Assembly (NCBI RefSeq): GCF_021130785.1
Contig: NC_060208.1
Location: forward strand, 54,106,501-54,170,500
Source: Homalodisca vitripennis
Taxonomy: Eukaryota; Arthropoda; Insecta; Hemiptera; Cicadellidae
Length of the DNA stretch: 64,000 nucleotides
Direction: 5' to 3'
In this document: positions 25,301 through 36,163 of the stretch, in pieces
How the letters are laid out: the number at the start of each line of letters is the position of its first letter
Numbering within the stretch: the stretch's first letter is position 1
The notes under the pieces: model-generated
The model's database searches: none
Seen by the model: the letters and a program-made list of their open reading frames with translations, nothing else
Told to the model about the DNA's origin: nothing
Position numbers and translations under genes: made by a program

Positions 25301-26514
25301 CTTAATACTATCTAAAAGTTAGAAATTTCAGAATTTTAAATTGTGCACATCTTTTGTGCAAACGCAACTTATATAAAGTGTATTATTTTTTTAGAAGACA
25401 AATTTCAGATCATCCATTGTGTTTTTGTCAAGTTACTACCACTTAAATTCGAGCATAAATTGAAAATAGTTCAAATTACTTGGCCTATTTGTTACATTTA
25501 TCAATGATTTTTCATAGGTTACGTATGTAACTATTGAAATTCCTCTTTTTTTTAGTGTAAGTTACATACGACAGCAGAAGAAGTATACGGGATTGTTTTT
25601 GTATGGTGACGGGTTTGTCTATGTAATACCATTTATGTAGTCTTTACAGTAACTAAATCAATTTAATTTGAAACTAAACTAAAAGGATCAAATAATTTTT
25701 TGATAAAGTACGCAATTTCCTTTAAAATGTCACTGAAAGTTATTTATAAAATACTACGAAAAATATCTAAATTGACAAAGTTTAATTATGTGTACAGTAC
25801 AGAACATTAACTGTAAAGATACTAACAAAGCGCAAATTAATCCGCGGTGAGAATTAAAATTAAAGAATTGCCAAAAAAAAGAATAAAAGACAATTACTAT
25901 GGCTCGGCAATAGCGGTGATGTCAGGGGAAATGGACGGGAGCTTATGGCCCGAGACTTCGTCATAGCACGGGCCAACAGAATAGCGTTCCTGGCCTTTTA
26001 AATTAGACGAACTTTTGCAGAGAATTCATTGAAAACCGTTTCAAAATAAAAAGTTTTGACAGAAATGTGCTGAATAAGAGTTCCCCTATTTTACAAATCT
26101 TGAAATTTTGTACACAGACGTTTATTAAAAAAAATCACATTTTACAGATAATTTGACTATAATATTTTACACCCTTTTAAAATGTACACTAAATAATTGG
26201 AGGCTAACTCATATTAATGTTAGCCATATTTGTAGTACTTTAAATACATTGAAATACATTGTAGTGGTACACATAAGTGGTAGTTTTAAGTTTTATTTGC
26301 CTCCAAGAAAATGTAAAACTATATATACCGCATGTAGGCAATATCTAAACAATAAAAAAATATATTTGTAAATGAAAACGTACTGCACGTTATTTTGTAA
26401 GCAAGTCTTCAGTGAGTATTTAGCTAGGCGTACATCCTTAAATGCCCACAAAGTATATATATATACATATACTCTTCTAATTACTTTAAAGTTTAGACAA
26501 AAACAGAATATACA

Positions 26515-26535
26515 TACACACACACACACACACAT
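26515..26535. repeat. (CA)n microsatellite
   Basis: About ten CA units. Confidence 0.95.
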
Positions 26536-28308
26536 AAATAATTTTTTTTACACGAGGATAAGTCCGCATTTTACTTTATTTACATTTGTATATGTTATTT
26601 TATATGTGATGTGATTCAATATTTCTTAAACCGGATAACAATGCTCTGTCAGGGATGATGCAATGACGTTATATTTCTTATATGTTAATTTGCAAATAGT
26701 GTTCTAATAGTAACTTTGGCAAAGTTGCTTCTCTCGTGTTTGAAGTTTTGATTCGCTATCGAATTTAAAACCAAACAGTTCGAAGCGAATGTTGAGTTCA
26801 GCTCCATGTCACCTTCCACCCGGTGCTGTGTCTGAAATCTGACACTGTCACTGAGCGCGAGGTGAAATAAAGCTTCAGATAAAACATTCGCACTGAACCA
26901 CCCATCCCACCGTAATTATGTGGTGTGTAGAAAACTCGGTTGCTCCACCGTGCTTTGGGACCGTGTCTAAAAGCTTGTTTGTGGTCTACGTGTCACTCTT
27001 GTCAAAACGATGCAGAGAGTTCGTTCCTTACGTCTCTTCTGATAGACGCGGACTCCAGGCTGCAGTTATTCCAGTCCGGCGACAGTTTCAGATTTCAAGG
27101 TGACATGCATCTTAACTCAACATTCTATTGAAGCAACCCTCCCCATCTTAACTGTGTACTATTCATCATAAAATCAATTTTGTAAAGGTTTTGTAAAAGA
27201 ACAGGTTAATACTGGTAATAAATGTTGACCCAGCAAGTAAGTCTCAATATGAACGACATTTGGACACGCAGTAATGAGTAAAGAAACTGTACCCTTGCAA
27301 GAAAATTGTGTCGAACACGCGTTTTAGGAACTGTATAGAAGAAAATTGTACTAATTAAAAATACAATTTGTGAAAGAGAAAGATTATGCCAAAGATCTCG
27401 ATACAAGTAACCATCAAAACGTCCCTGAATGCAACAGGCAAAACTTATTTTAGACAAATAAAACATCTGGACTAAAATCTGGTTGACTCACTGTAATTAC
27501 AACAGTGAAACACTACTCAACTCCATACTACGTTATATAAACCCAGTTAGCTGCCAACATCCATCAATCGGATTTCTTTCAACTTTTCTTAGTTGATGTG
27601 AAAAACAATTAGCTTTGTATATAAAGAATAATATTATTATACCGCCATTTAGATTCTTCGCTGATATTATAGGGCAAAGTCATGTGGCTTGAATGGACTA
27701 AATAATATAAAGTAGGGTAGAGCGGCCCTATATGTTCCCAAATTTGATTCATTATTACATTTTGCCATTTAAAGATTAAACCAAATTTATTGTTACCGAA
27801 TATATCTGCTTTCAGTGTAACAACTTCCAAGATTTGTAATGGCTCCAAGATTAACAAATTAATGTTATCAAAATTAAACGGAAGCGCAGTGCTGATCCAG
27901 CGGAAGCGGTTAATTAAACAACTATCAGATTAATAATCTGGAAAATTACGTTAATTTGTTAAACGAACGCTATGTGATGCGCTGGCAACGACCGAGTTAT
28001 TAACAAAAACTTTGTACTGTGTATGGAAGTCTTCAAAATAAAAACATAAAATGGTTAAAAACTTTTAAATTTAACAAATTATATTACAATTTTAACGATG
28101 AATTATTTGAATACTGGAATAACTGGAATACGAGTTCTGAATCATTCAAATCTTTGAGAATAATTATTCGGAAGGTTAAAGACATTCAAATTATTAGACT
28201 AACTGATTAATTTTAATTTTACAATACAGTTTAGTACATACGAGTATATTCTTTGTTTGAAGTTGGTTTTTGACGACAGAAGGGAGATGTGAAGGAAACA
28301 TGGGTTTA

Positions 28309-28395
28309 TGGACATTTGTCATCCTTCAGTGATACAAAATCTATTGATTATTTTTGTATCACGGAACGATGGTAAATGTGCGGAAAATTCTGTTT
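28309..28395. repeat. Dispersed repeat family, copies 4 and 5 as a tight inverted repeat
   Basis: GACATTTGTCATCC through GTGATACAAAA (28309-28338) and TTTTTGTATCACGGAACGATG through AAATGTGC (about 28350-28380) are reverse complements over about 30 bp with few mismatches. The loop is roughly 10 bp. Both arms match the TTTTGTAAC..ACGATGG..AAATGTCC core of the copies at 19.0 and 19.3 kb. Confidence 0.6.
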
Positions 28396-30588
28396 CCTTC
28401 AGTAATTCATAGCAAATAATTCCGGTAGCTAACGTTGTTATGCCATGCCTTAGTAAATCTGGAGTAAGAAGCACAACGATGGTAAACAACCTGTTTTTAC
28501 TTGTTGATTCTCTCTCCTTCTAAGTTCAAGCAGTCTTAGTTTTACTTGAAACATCAACACAGAAATGTTAAAACTTTACCAATTATGAAAGCCACAAAGA
28601 TCGAGTTCCTGTCTGTAGGATGAAGTGTTGTATGTTTATAAGAACAATAAACATGCAAAATTAGTACAGACGCAACAACTAGAGCCGGAAACTATTTTTG
28701 TATAGCCTATACAGACAGTGCAAATCACAAACAGTAAGGCCGATGCTGAATAAATCAAAATTTGGGACAAAATATTGTATCGCCATTTTGGAAATGGTCT
28801 TAAATGAAACGGCGAATACAATAAAATCTCAATTTCTACCAGCGAGAGAACTGGTTTTATCTAGTTTTTTAAAAGGCTAGAATATATTTTATCTTTTATA
28901 CGGCTATTTTAAAACACGGTTCATAACCACATTAGAATGTCCATCCATAAATTGTATTAAGACTTATGTAAATCAGCACTTTCTCATCTGTTACTAATAT
29001 ACTGATAAATATTTGTATTAACATGGCTAAACACAACCTCCCTTTTTCTAACAGAACGTTTCAAACCTATCATGCTTTATTGATGGCTTCTTGAAAACAT
29101 TCAAATATCTATATGTTTCATTTTAAACTAAATTCAACCGTCCAAACTCACACAAGATAGTTATACAATTTTCCGGACTGCAGATTGTTTTAATATAAAT
29201 CGCTGCGTACAATATTGTTAAATTAAACAAATTATTAAGTTTTTAGGCGATCCTGCAGTGGACATTCATAAAGTCTCATAAGTTTGCAACTGAATCATTT
29301 CTCGATCTGTTGCACGATAAATGCGGGGGGGGAGGTACGGGGGTTGGTACGTTTTGACAATATTTGATCGATTCTCATACATAATCCAGCTTGGAATAGA
29401 ATGATAAGATCCTATTGATTAGACCTTTCTTATAGTCCGCATTGTATTCATACGCTAGAGGTTGCAATAGTTTATCGATCGCTTGCACGGTGATTAAGTG
29501 AACAATAGATTTGATTTGATAACATTCAACTAATTCCATTATATTTCTTATCGGTCTCATTGTACCCTCTACTAAAATCTAAAAACCGTTAACGATATTA
29601 AATGACTATTTAAAAAAAAACAAAAACTTTGTGCTTAACAGAAGCATGGCAAAAATTTGTAGAAAAAATCGTAGAAATTGTCAGTTAGTTATCTATTTGC
29701 TATTTATATTTATGTACTGAGGGGCTTATTTCTGATTCCGCTTTTCCACCTAGTGTTTCTATACACCTATAGAAAGAGCATACGAAAAACATACATACTA
29801 CGCTGGTTAAAAAGTGAAATGTAGGAACTTACATCAGCAAAATTACAGTACACCGAATTCTGAAAGGTCCGTGTGGCAAGATATGGACGAAGGATTTGCA
29901 TTGAATGTCTTGAGCCCAATGCCTGCCTCTGCGATTTATTTGGCACTGGTTCCATCGACCTACGCACAGAGCGAGGAGTACCGGCATACGCCTTGCGGAT
30001 ATAAACCGGTGTGGGACTGACCGATATATCTTTTCCAAGGAAATTAGGGATAACTTTAAAACTGAACCAATCTCAAGAGAGTGAAGTAGGTACGGTAAAC
30101 TACGGTTCATACTTGTTTAGTTACACCTGTATGTGCTGTATATCTTGTGCTTTAATTGTAAATACCTAAACGGCCTTATGTGATGACTTGCGTTTCGGAC
30201 TCATCACAATGTATATATAGCATTATTTATTTTTACATTACTTGAAAGACTGAGTAAACTTTATTTTTCTATTTCTGACATCAAACAACTTTTATTTGCC
30301 AGAATTAATGCTAATTAATTATACCTAATACATGTATTATTCATTTATTACTGCGATTTGTAATAAAAATTATAGTATGGTATATAAAACTACAAATCAA
30401 CTTTCAATCTGAGTCCGGGTACGTCCCACAATTTGCCACATAATGAGAGACCCTGATGGTGGTAACTGCGTAACTAGAGCTAAATAAACACGATATGTCT
30501 TGTATTTTTTATGACATTTCTTTCAATATACATATTTCCAATTCTCGATTATTATTGCTTTGTGAGTATAAAAAAACGTTGTACTTAC

Positions 30589-30815
30589 CGGGTTTGGTAT
30601 ATAAGTATAATGTAGGAAATGTGGCTTCGTAAAACCAATTTCGTCTACGAAACTGTATTCCCAAAGCTTGGGCGGACTGACATCAGTGTTATCTGCTAAA
30701 GCCTTATCAGCGAGACTATCAGGGTGAGTCAACCGCCGCGCCGCGCTGGACAAGCGCAGCGGCGGACGTTTCGACACTGCATCCGCTGCCGTCCTCAAGG
30801 CCGGGAGAGCGTCAG
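30589..30815 (-). CDS. Internal coding exon, unrecognised protein (most upstream exon seen)
   Basis: On the minus strand the exon is bordered by a T-rich acceptor (TTATATTTCTATAG, AG at 30817-30816) and a near-consensus donor (CG|GTAAGTAC, GT at 30588-30587). Of the three frames only one is open across the 227 nt. Two bases complete a split codon, then 75 codons end exactly at the donor in phase 0. The product begins ADALPALRTAADAVSKR, has a basic segment (RLSSAARRLTH), and ends with an aromatic run (LWEYSFVDEIGF, then HFLHYTYIPNP). I recognise no family. The exon is GC-rich against very AT-rich flanks. Its phase-0 end does not fit the phase-1 acceptor of the exon at 18281, but it does fit an alternative acceptor at 8501, so an exon is missed, splicing is alternative, or this belongs to another transcript. 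Confidence 0.6.
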
Positions 30816-31778
30816 CTATAGAAATATAATGTATGGGCACACCACAGCTGGCAATACATTTAGCACGTAATCATATAATTAAAATCCAGTAAGTTTAACA
30901 TACTAGGAAGGTTACATATTTAATATTAAGTAAAATAATATAAAAACTTATTTCCTGTTTGGCAGTCAATCGCCTCGCAGTACCAGTTACATTATAAATT
31001 CATTTTAGCTTATTTATAACTGCATATAATCTTTGGGATAGCAATTAATTAAGATAAAATTGCATTTATAGCCAATAAAACTATATGGAATTATTTATTT
31101 TAAATGTTTCGGTAATGTCTCTTATGGATTAAATTGAAAATTAATTAGGCATCCTTAACTCTGTCAAATCCTAAAATATCCGGTTAGTTGCTCATAATTT
31201 AATACGTTTAAATTATCACTGAAATGGAAAGAATGTTTAAACTTATATAAATTTCAAAAAATATCGCATCTCAAATGTTAAATCAACATTGTAAAAACTG
31301 CTATATATTTATATTTTTAAAATTTAGGTCGTTTGCAGTTTTATTTTTTATTTGTAATGAATACTAAGACAATGAGGTAATTATATTTGAAAGTAAAGCA
31401 CCGCTAAAAAACAAGACACTGAACATGAAAAAAATGGTATGAATTTATAGATTGTCTTGTAAAAAAATTTAATGTAATTAAAGAAATTTCAATCAGAATA
31501 AATTGTTATAACAAGAATGAGCCGAATGAGTAGGTCAGTTTCATTTTAATCTCGTACTATCTATACAGACACTCTAAGCATTTTTTCAAACATCCTTTTC
31601 ATTTTAAACAGTGTTTTTCAAAATGTAGTATTGAAATTAATAATAAAACTGGCAACGCACTCAATCGTAATAACTTATGGACTTTGTAGAAGGTCGTCCA
31701 AAATAAAAGATGATTATTAAACAGGTATAATATGTTATAACGGTATCCAATCAATAACTGGAACAATAAACACTACCC

Positions 31779-32255
31779 ATGCATTTTGATTCTGTTTCAA
31801 TTCCAACCACAAGGGAAGAAGTAAAGAACAATTTGTCAAAAATCAATCTTAAAGTTAAACCAAAGTTGCTGACAGCCGATAGAAATTATAATTCACGTGA
31901 TCAATACTTTTCCGTAAGACGGATAAAAGTTGTTTTAATCAATACAGAATATAGGCTACAACGTGTATATCTGAATTATAACATGCAATATTGGCATAAC
32001 GAAGAATGCGGAAGGGCGCCAGAGGAAACGGGTAAAAGGCAGGAGTGCAGCGGAGAGATGCGTCAGAGAGTGCGATGTTGCCACATCTTCCAATGTTGTG
32101 ACGGCGAACCGGCAACGCCGCACAGCGTGGGGCACCCGCCTGTGGGTAACAAAAATTGCTTTTCACCGTTCTTCAAATACACCGTCGAGCGATTCCCGCG
32201 CTGTACACCAAATCCACATCCAATACAACGTGTTTTAAATCTTACAGACAAATAA
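31779..32255 (+). other. Long open frame (158 codons), doubtful coding
   Basis: The first ATG is near 31780 and the stop is at 32253. The first half is AT-rich and the second half (about 32005-32215) is CpG-rich. The predicted product has no domain I recognise, with an odd Cys/Arg-rich centre (RVRCCHIFQCCDGEP). The minus strand is also open over the GC-rich part. A chance frame across a GC island is as likely as a gene. Confidence 0.2.
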
Positions 32256-33868
32256 GTATTAGTATATGAATAAAGTTTAATTTAAAAAAAAAACGCAAAA
32301 CACCATTTAAAAGTTCAAATTTTTGTTGTTTGGAAGTTTTAAAGTTAAGATGCGCGATATTTATGATGAACTTCTGTAACTGCTTAGCAAACGTTATTTG
32401 TTAATAGTTAAGAGTTATTCTAAATAATAATAAAAATTTGAAATTTGTAAAACATAAGAAGGCCTATTGTTCTACTATTTTAAATTGAAAATAGATTTAA
32501 TTAAATAATACAAAGTTTTCTTAAAGCCCGGAGCGCCTTTGTAATCTTTTAACGACTATGTTTTTTTTTTAATTACAATTTCCACATTATAACAGAACAT
32601 AAAAAGTTATACTCGACTCTAATGCTATACTTGACTTTTAACCTACATAAACGGGTCCGTAAAAATGCTATAAGTATAGATATGTTACAGATCGTTTTAA
32701 AGGTACAGATGAGGTAAATGTAATTAACGTATATAAACAATAATAATCTTCAAGGTACCAAACTTTGGATGTTTATTATAAGTTTATAATAGCAAAAACT
32801 CGATATAATCTTATAGATCGTGATTCTTACCAAGACATCTCCAAGGATGAAGTAGTAAGAAAAATACGTTTCTCAAATGGAGGTCCTATTGAAAATTATG
32901 CTTTTTTTAGAACGCTCGTAAAGTTAAATGTATTGTGTAAGAAAAATTCGATATGTAAATTCAAAATACGTAATTTTAATAAATCTTTGTCCTAAATCCT
33001 TCTTTTGCCTTTTTTTTATAAAACTCGTGCATAAATAAAAATGTAAGTCGCCTACTACTATTTAATTTTCAGTGTCTAAAAACGTTAAATTTATTTACGA
33101 TAACTTTTTGTCTCAACGAGATCTTTTAGCGAAACAGATGATCTACTTCTTACTTCTAACGGTCCGTGATGGCAGAAACAAAGTTTTCTTGTAGTGCATA
33201 TCATTCTTTTCTGCTGAATATTTATTTGTAAACTGTAATTTGACTAGTTTTTTATGGAATTGTTCGTTTTCATGACCCGATTTACACCAAGCGGATTAAA
33301 AAAAAATAATATAATTGCTGACATAAAGTGAAGAAAATGTTTTATTTTTCAATTATAAATTGCAAAACCTCTTGTTAGGGTACTTTTGGAAATTTCTACG
33401 GAGGAAAAGAGAAGGATGATACAAACAAAGTTACTTGCAATGTAACATTCAAAAACAAAGGCAGAAACTCTCTGCCTGTAGTCGTTCAATTATTAGTCAA
33501 AATCTATAAAAATATATAGAATTTGTCACAAATCCATAGTGGAGAAGTGGTGTATTCAAAGCAACAATTGCACGATTTACACAACTAATTTTATTAGAAT
33601 ACGAGTTCCGCCTGGTGCCAGAGCAGTTGTCAGGTAGTGCATTGGTAAACATGTGCACATGCAACACCTGTGAGATAACCCCGCAAGACAAGAAAAAAAC
33701 TGTAATATACATACAGTTACTATTGCAATTTGCTAAGGAAATCGTGAAGGCATCGGCCATCAAAGATCCCCCAAACGAGGAAGAACATGCACAACCGTGT
33801 TCAGTTTTCGCCATAATTATTGTCGCTCGCCGTCAAATTTCGTTCGTATCAACTGAAACACGCGGCTA

Positions 33869-34150
33869 GTGCACATACTACAGGTAGTGCGGACTCGGGC
33901 CGGCACTCCCGCCAAGCCACTCCCCCTCCCGACTGTTTTTGTTGACATCAATCTTCCCCCCCCCCCACCGCCACCAGCAACCACACGCCAACACAACGCG
34001 TCGCGGCGTAGGAAGGGTCATTATTCACGATTACGCAAGGTGTTTGTAGCTCGGCAGTCGTGGCTAGAGGTGCGTACCAAGCTGTGCCGGCGCACAACTA
34101 CGCTACGCGCACAGCAGCCTTGCACTCTTCATGAAGTACAGATCTGAAGT
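33869..34150. promoter_or_regulatory. CpG-rich island, candidate promoter region
   Basis: About 280 bp of CpG-containing, GC-rich DNA (CGCGTCGCGGCG, CCGGCGCAC, CTACGCGCAC) with a C14 run near 33957-33970, in very AT-rich surroundings. It lies upstream (minus strand) of the exon at 30815, so it could hold the promoter or first exon of that gene. I see no clear TATA box or matching donor. The plus-strand reading frame across it has no recognisable protein. Confidence 0.3.
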
Positions 34151-34653
34151 GATGAGGTGGATCTATTACGGCAGTGCCGAAATACTACACCTTTATTACA
34201 TTTACCAATGTATAATGTATTGCAAACGTCAAGGTTATGTTTAATTTTATTAATTTTCTTCAAAACTGAAAATTAAGTTCTCATTGTTAAATTGACTGCT
34301 CTATGTATGACTTTAGACGGATGTGCTGTTTCTTAAAATGTCTCCTAAAGTGTATTAACTCAATTGGAAATAGAAGATTACTTGAATTCTAACCGAATTA
34401 AAAAAAAACTCAATAAATGATGTTAGTAAACATGAGTTGTACTATAGTAGTAGCAAATAGTAATTGCGGTTAGGGCACAGGTAGTTTTATACCACACACG
34501 TAAATACACTGCACATACGCACACACGTGCAGGGGATTAGGATCGGCCGCATTCGCGCTCTATTAGTTAGGCCTACCTATTGTACTTCCCTAATCAAAAT
34601 TCAGGTTTTTATTACTCTATAATTTGATCGTAGAGTGATTAGTATATATGGAT

Positions 34654-34668
34654 TATAACAAGAAAATG
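34654..34668. repeat. Target-site duplication, copy next to PLE 3' end
   Basis: TATAACAAGAAAATG occurs here and identically at 36149-36163, bracketing the Penelope-like element exactly where homology to it would end. Confidence 0.75.
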
Positions 34669-34710
34669 TTAGAATAATAAATCGTAAACTAAAACCCTTT
34701 TAAATTCTTT

Positions 34711-34760
34711 TATTTCAGACACGTGTTTCGGTATAAACCATCTTCAGTGTGAAAATTAAC
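34711..34760 (-). other. Hammerhead-ribozyme-core-like motif in PLE 3' UTR
   Basis: On the minus strand CTGAAGA (plus 34741-34747, fitting CUGANGA) is followed by a tiny GG/CC stem, GAAAC (34725-34729), a self-complementary CACGTG and then GTC. A TTTTCA-like segment before the core can pair partly with TGAAAT after the GTC. Hammerhead motifs with very short stems are known in Penelope-like elements. The order of elements fits, but stem I has a bulge and stem III has almost no loop, so activity is unproven. Confidence 0.4.
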
Positions 34761-34852
34761 CTCTAATTAAATTATAAACAAAACAAATAAATATACACCT
34801 GTCGACTATTTAAACAGATGTTAAACTTATATGACACAGTTGTGATTTTGAT

Positions 34853-35444
34853 TAAGATTCTGTGTTTGATATTTTTTCAAAGATAGGATTTGTTTTATTT
34901 TTTAAATTGCTATTTAATATGTTGTGAGGATCTTTTTTATAATTTAGATAAATGTGTAATTCTTCTTTAGTGTTTAATTTTTCTCCTTTTCTTTCGATAT
35001 CCAAAATTTCCATGTTCTTTTCAATATTTTTTGTAGTTATGTCCAGTTTCTAATAAATGTTCAGCGAAATTTGATTTTATTGTAGACATGTTGTTTGTTT
35101 TCAAAGCTTGTATATGTTTCTTTAAACCTTTTATTAAAATTTCTGCCAGTTTGTCCAATATAGTAGCTTTCACAGTCACTACAGTTAATTTTGTATACTC
35201 CACATTGTTTGTATAAATCTTGTTTGTCATCTTTTTGGCTTATTTTGTTTTCAATTAGTTTAAACCGTATTATTTCTTGTTTGGTAACTGATAGAAAATT
35301 TTGAATTTTGAAAGGTTTTTTTGAACAGCTTTGTTTTATTTTAGTATTGAAAGGTACACATATATATTTCTGAATTTCATTATTATTAGGATTAGGCCGT
35401 ATTGTATTGGTTTTATTGATTTTTCTTGTTTTTTTCTGAATCAT
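34853..35444 (-). pseudogene. Penelope-like GIY-YIG endonuclease domain, frameshifted
   Basis: The segment opens with a basic linker (MIQKKTRKINKTN) and reaches the GIY-YIG core as CGVYKINCSDC..YYIGQTGR. The two Cys before YYIGQ form the CxxC typical of the Penelope group. The Arg of GQTGR and the downstream RFKE/KKH region match the nuclease helix. The frame breaks near 35130; a second frame carries the conserved NFAEHLLETGH block, whose Glu/His are usually near the active site. A third break near 35020 leads to a lysine-rich end. Such domains nick the target for insertion; this copy is inactive. Confidence 0.85.
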
Positions 35445-35445
35445 T

Positions 35446-36139
35446 TTGTCTACAATATATGGGGTTGATATCCATTTTTGACAGCTAGATATTTTATGAT
35501 TTCCATTTCCTTAGTTTTATTTTCATCACTCATTGGTATATTTAACATTCTGTTTATCATTGAGTGAAATGCTGCTAATTTGTGTTTCCATGGATGGTTA
35601 GAGGTTGATGGTATTAGAAGATCTGTTTGGGTTGTTTTTCTATAAATTTCAAATGAGTGGTTTCCATTAAGATTAGAAATGCTTATATCAAGAAAGTTAA
35701 TTTTGACTTTTTTGGATTTCTTTTGAAAACTTAATTGTTGGGGATATAGAATTGAGGAATGTTAAAAATGGTCTGCTTGCTTCTCATCTCCTTTGAAAAG
35801 ACATAAGATATCATCAACATATCTAAACCAGTAAATTATTTTATCTTTAAATGGATTAGTAATACTCATTATTTTGTTGTTTTCTAAATGTTGCATATAT
35901 ATATTTGCAAGAAGGCCTGAAAGAGGAGATCCCATTGCCAACCCATCTTCTTGTTTGTAAAAGTCCTTTTTGTATTGAAAATAATTTTGATTAACAGTAG
36001 ACTTTGTCAATGATAAAATATCGTCAATTTCATTCATTTCAAGTTGACTGTATTTTATTAGATTATCTTTTAGAATTTGCATTGTTTCTTGTTTTGGAAT
36101 GTTCGAGTACATGTTGTTAACATCAAAGGAAATGTAACG
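35446..36139 (-). pseudogene. Penelope-like reverse transcriptase, partial and frameshifted
   Basis: The open part (36139 to about 35764) holds RT motif A (ISFDVNNMYSNIP), the motif-B-like GLAMGSPLSGLLANIYM and motif C (YWFRYVDDIL), whose two Asp residues are the expected catalytic metal ligands. A T-run near 35765 shifts the frame. The shifted frame continues with a stretch typical of the PLE RT end (LTFLDISI, FEIYRKTTQTD, SNHPWKHKLAAFHSMI). A second break near 35450 separates it from the nuclease part. The fingers and N-terminal region are missing. In an intact element the protein would copy the element RNA at a nicked target; this copy cannot. Confidence 0.88.
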
Positions 36140-36148
36140 AGTTCATAA

Positions 36149-36163
36149 TATAACAAGAAAATG
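36149..36163. repeat. Target-site duplication, copy next to PLE truncated 5' end
   Basis: Second identical copy of the 15 bp TATAACAAGAAAATG. It starts 9 bp beyond the last recognisable RT codon, so truncation happened at insertion and not by later deletion. Confidence 0.75.

Larger units (their letters stand above)
18284..30586. other. Intron or intergenic DNA between the exons at 30589 and 18281
   Basis: Holds the inverted repeat copies at 19.0/19.3 kb, CRE palindromes, GA tract, satellite and minisatellites. If the two exons are in one transcript, an exon with length 1 modulo 3 should lie here or the 18281 exon is skipped; I could not find a convincing one. The rest is AT-rich and featureless. 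Confidence 0.45.
30818..34653. other. Upstream flank of the first exon seen
   Basis: Mostly AT-rich with no recognisable gene. The doubtful frame at 31.8-32.3 kb and the CpG island at 33.9 kb are listed separately. Confidence 0.45.
34669..36148 (-). mobile_element. 5'-truncated Penelope-like retroelement (RT plus GIY-YIG endonuclease)
   Basis: Reading the minus strand, the remains of one protein run from reverse transcriptase motif A (FDVNNMYSNIP) through the catalytic YVDDIL box to a C-terminal GIY-YIG nuclease (GVYKINC..YYIGQTGR). This RT plus GIY-YIG layout defines canonical Penelope-like elements. The copy is about 1.5 kb and begins inside the RT domain, so it is 5' truncated; at least three frame breaks make it dead. 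It is flanked by a 15 bp direct repeat (TATAACAAGAAAATG), the likely target duplication. The last 200 bp hold the 3' UTR with a hammerhead-core-like motif. It lies upstream of the first exon seen of the minus-strand gene. Confidence 0.9.

Noticed and set aside
29767..30110. Overlapping ORFs on both strands at 29.8-30.1 kb
   Set aside because: They have non-ATG starts, no domain, no splice borders, and mutual overlap in a moderately GC-rich patch.
35021..36112. Retrovirus or LTR element
   Set aside because: The YVDDIL box alone could suggest it, but the GIY-YIG nuclease and lack of gag, protease, integrase and LTRs point to a Penelope-like element.
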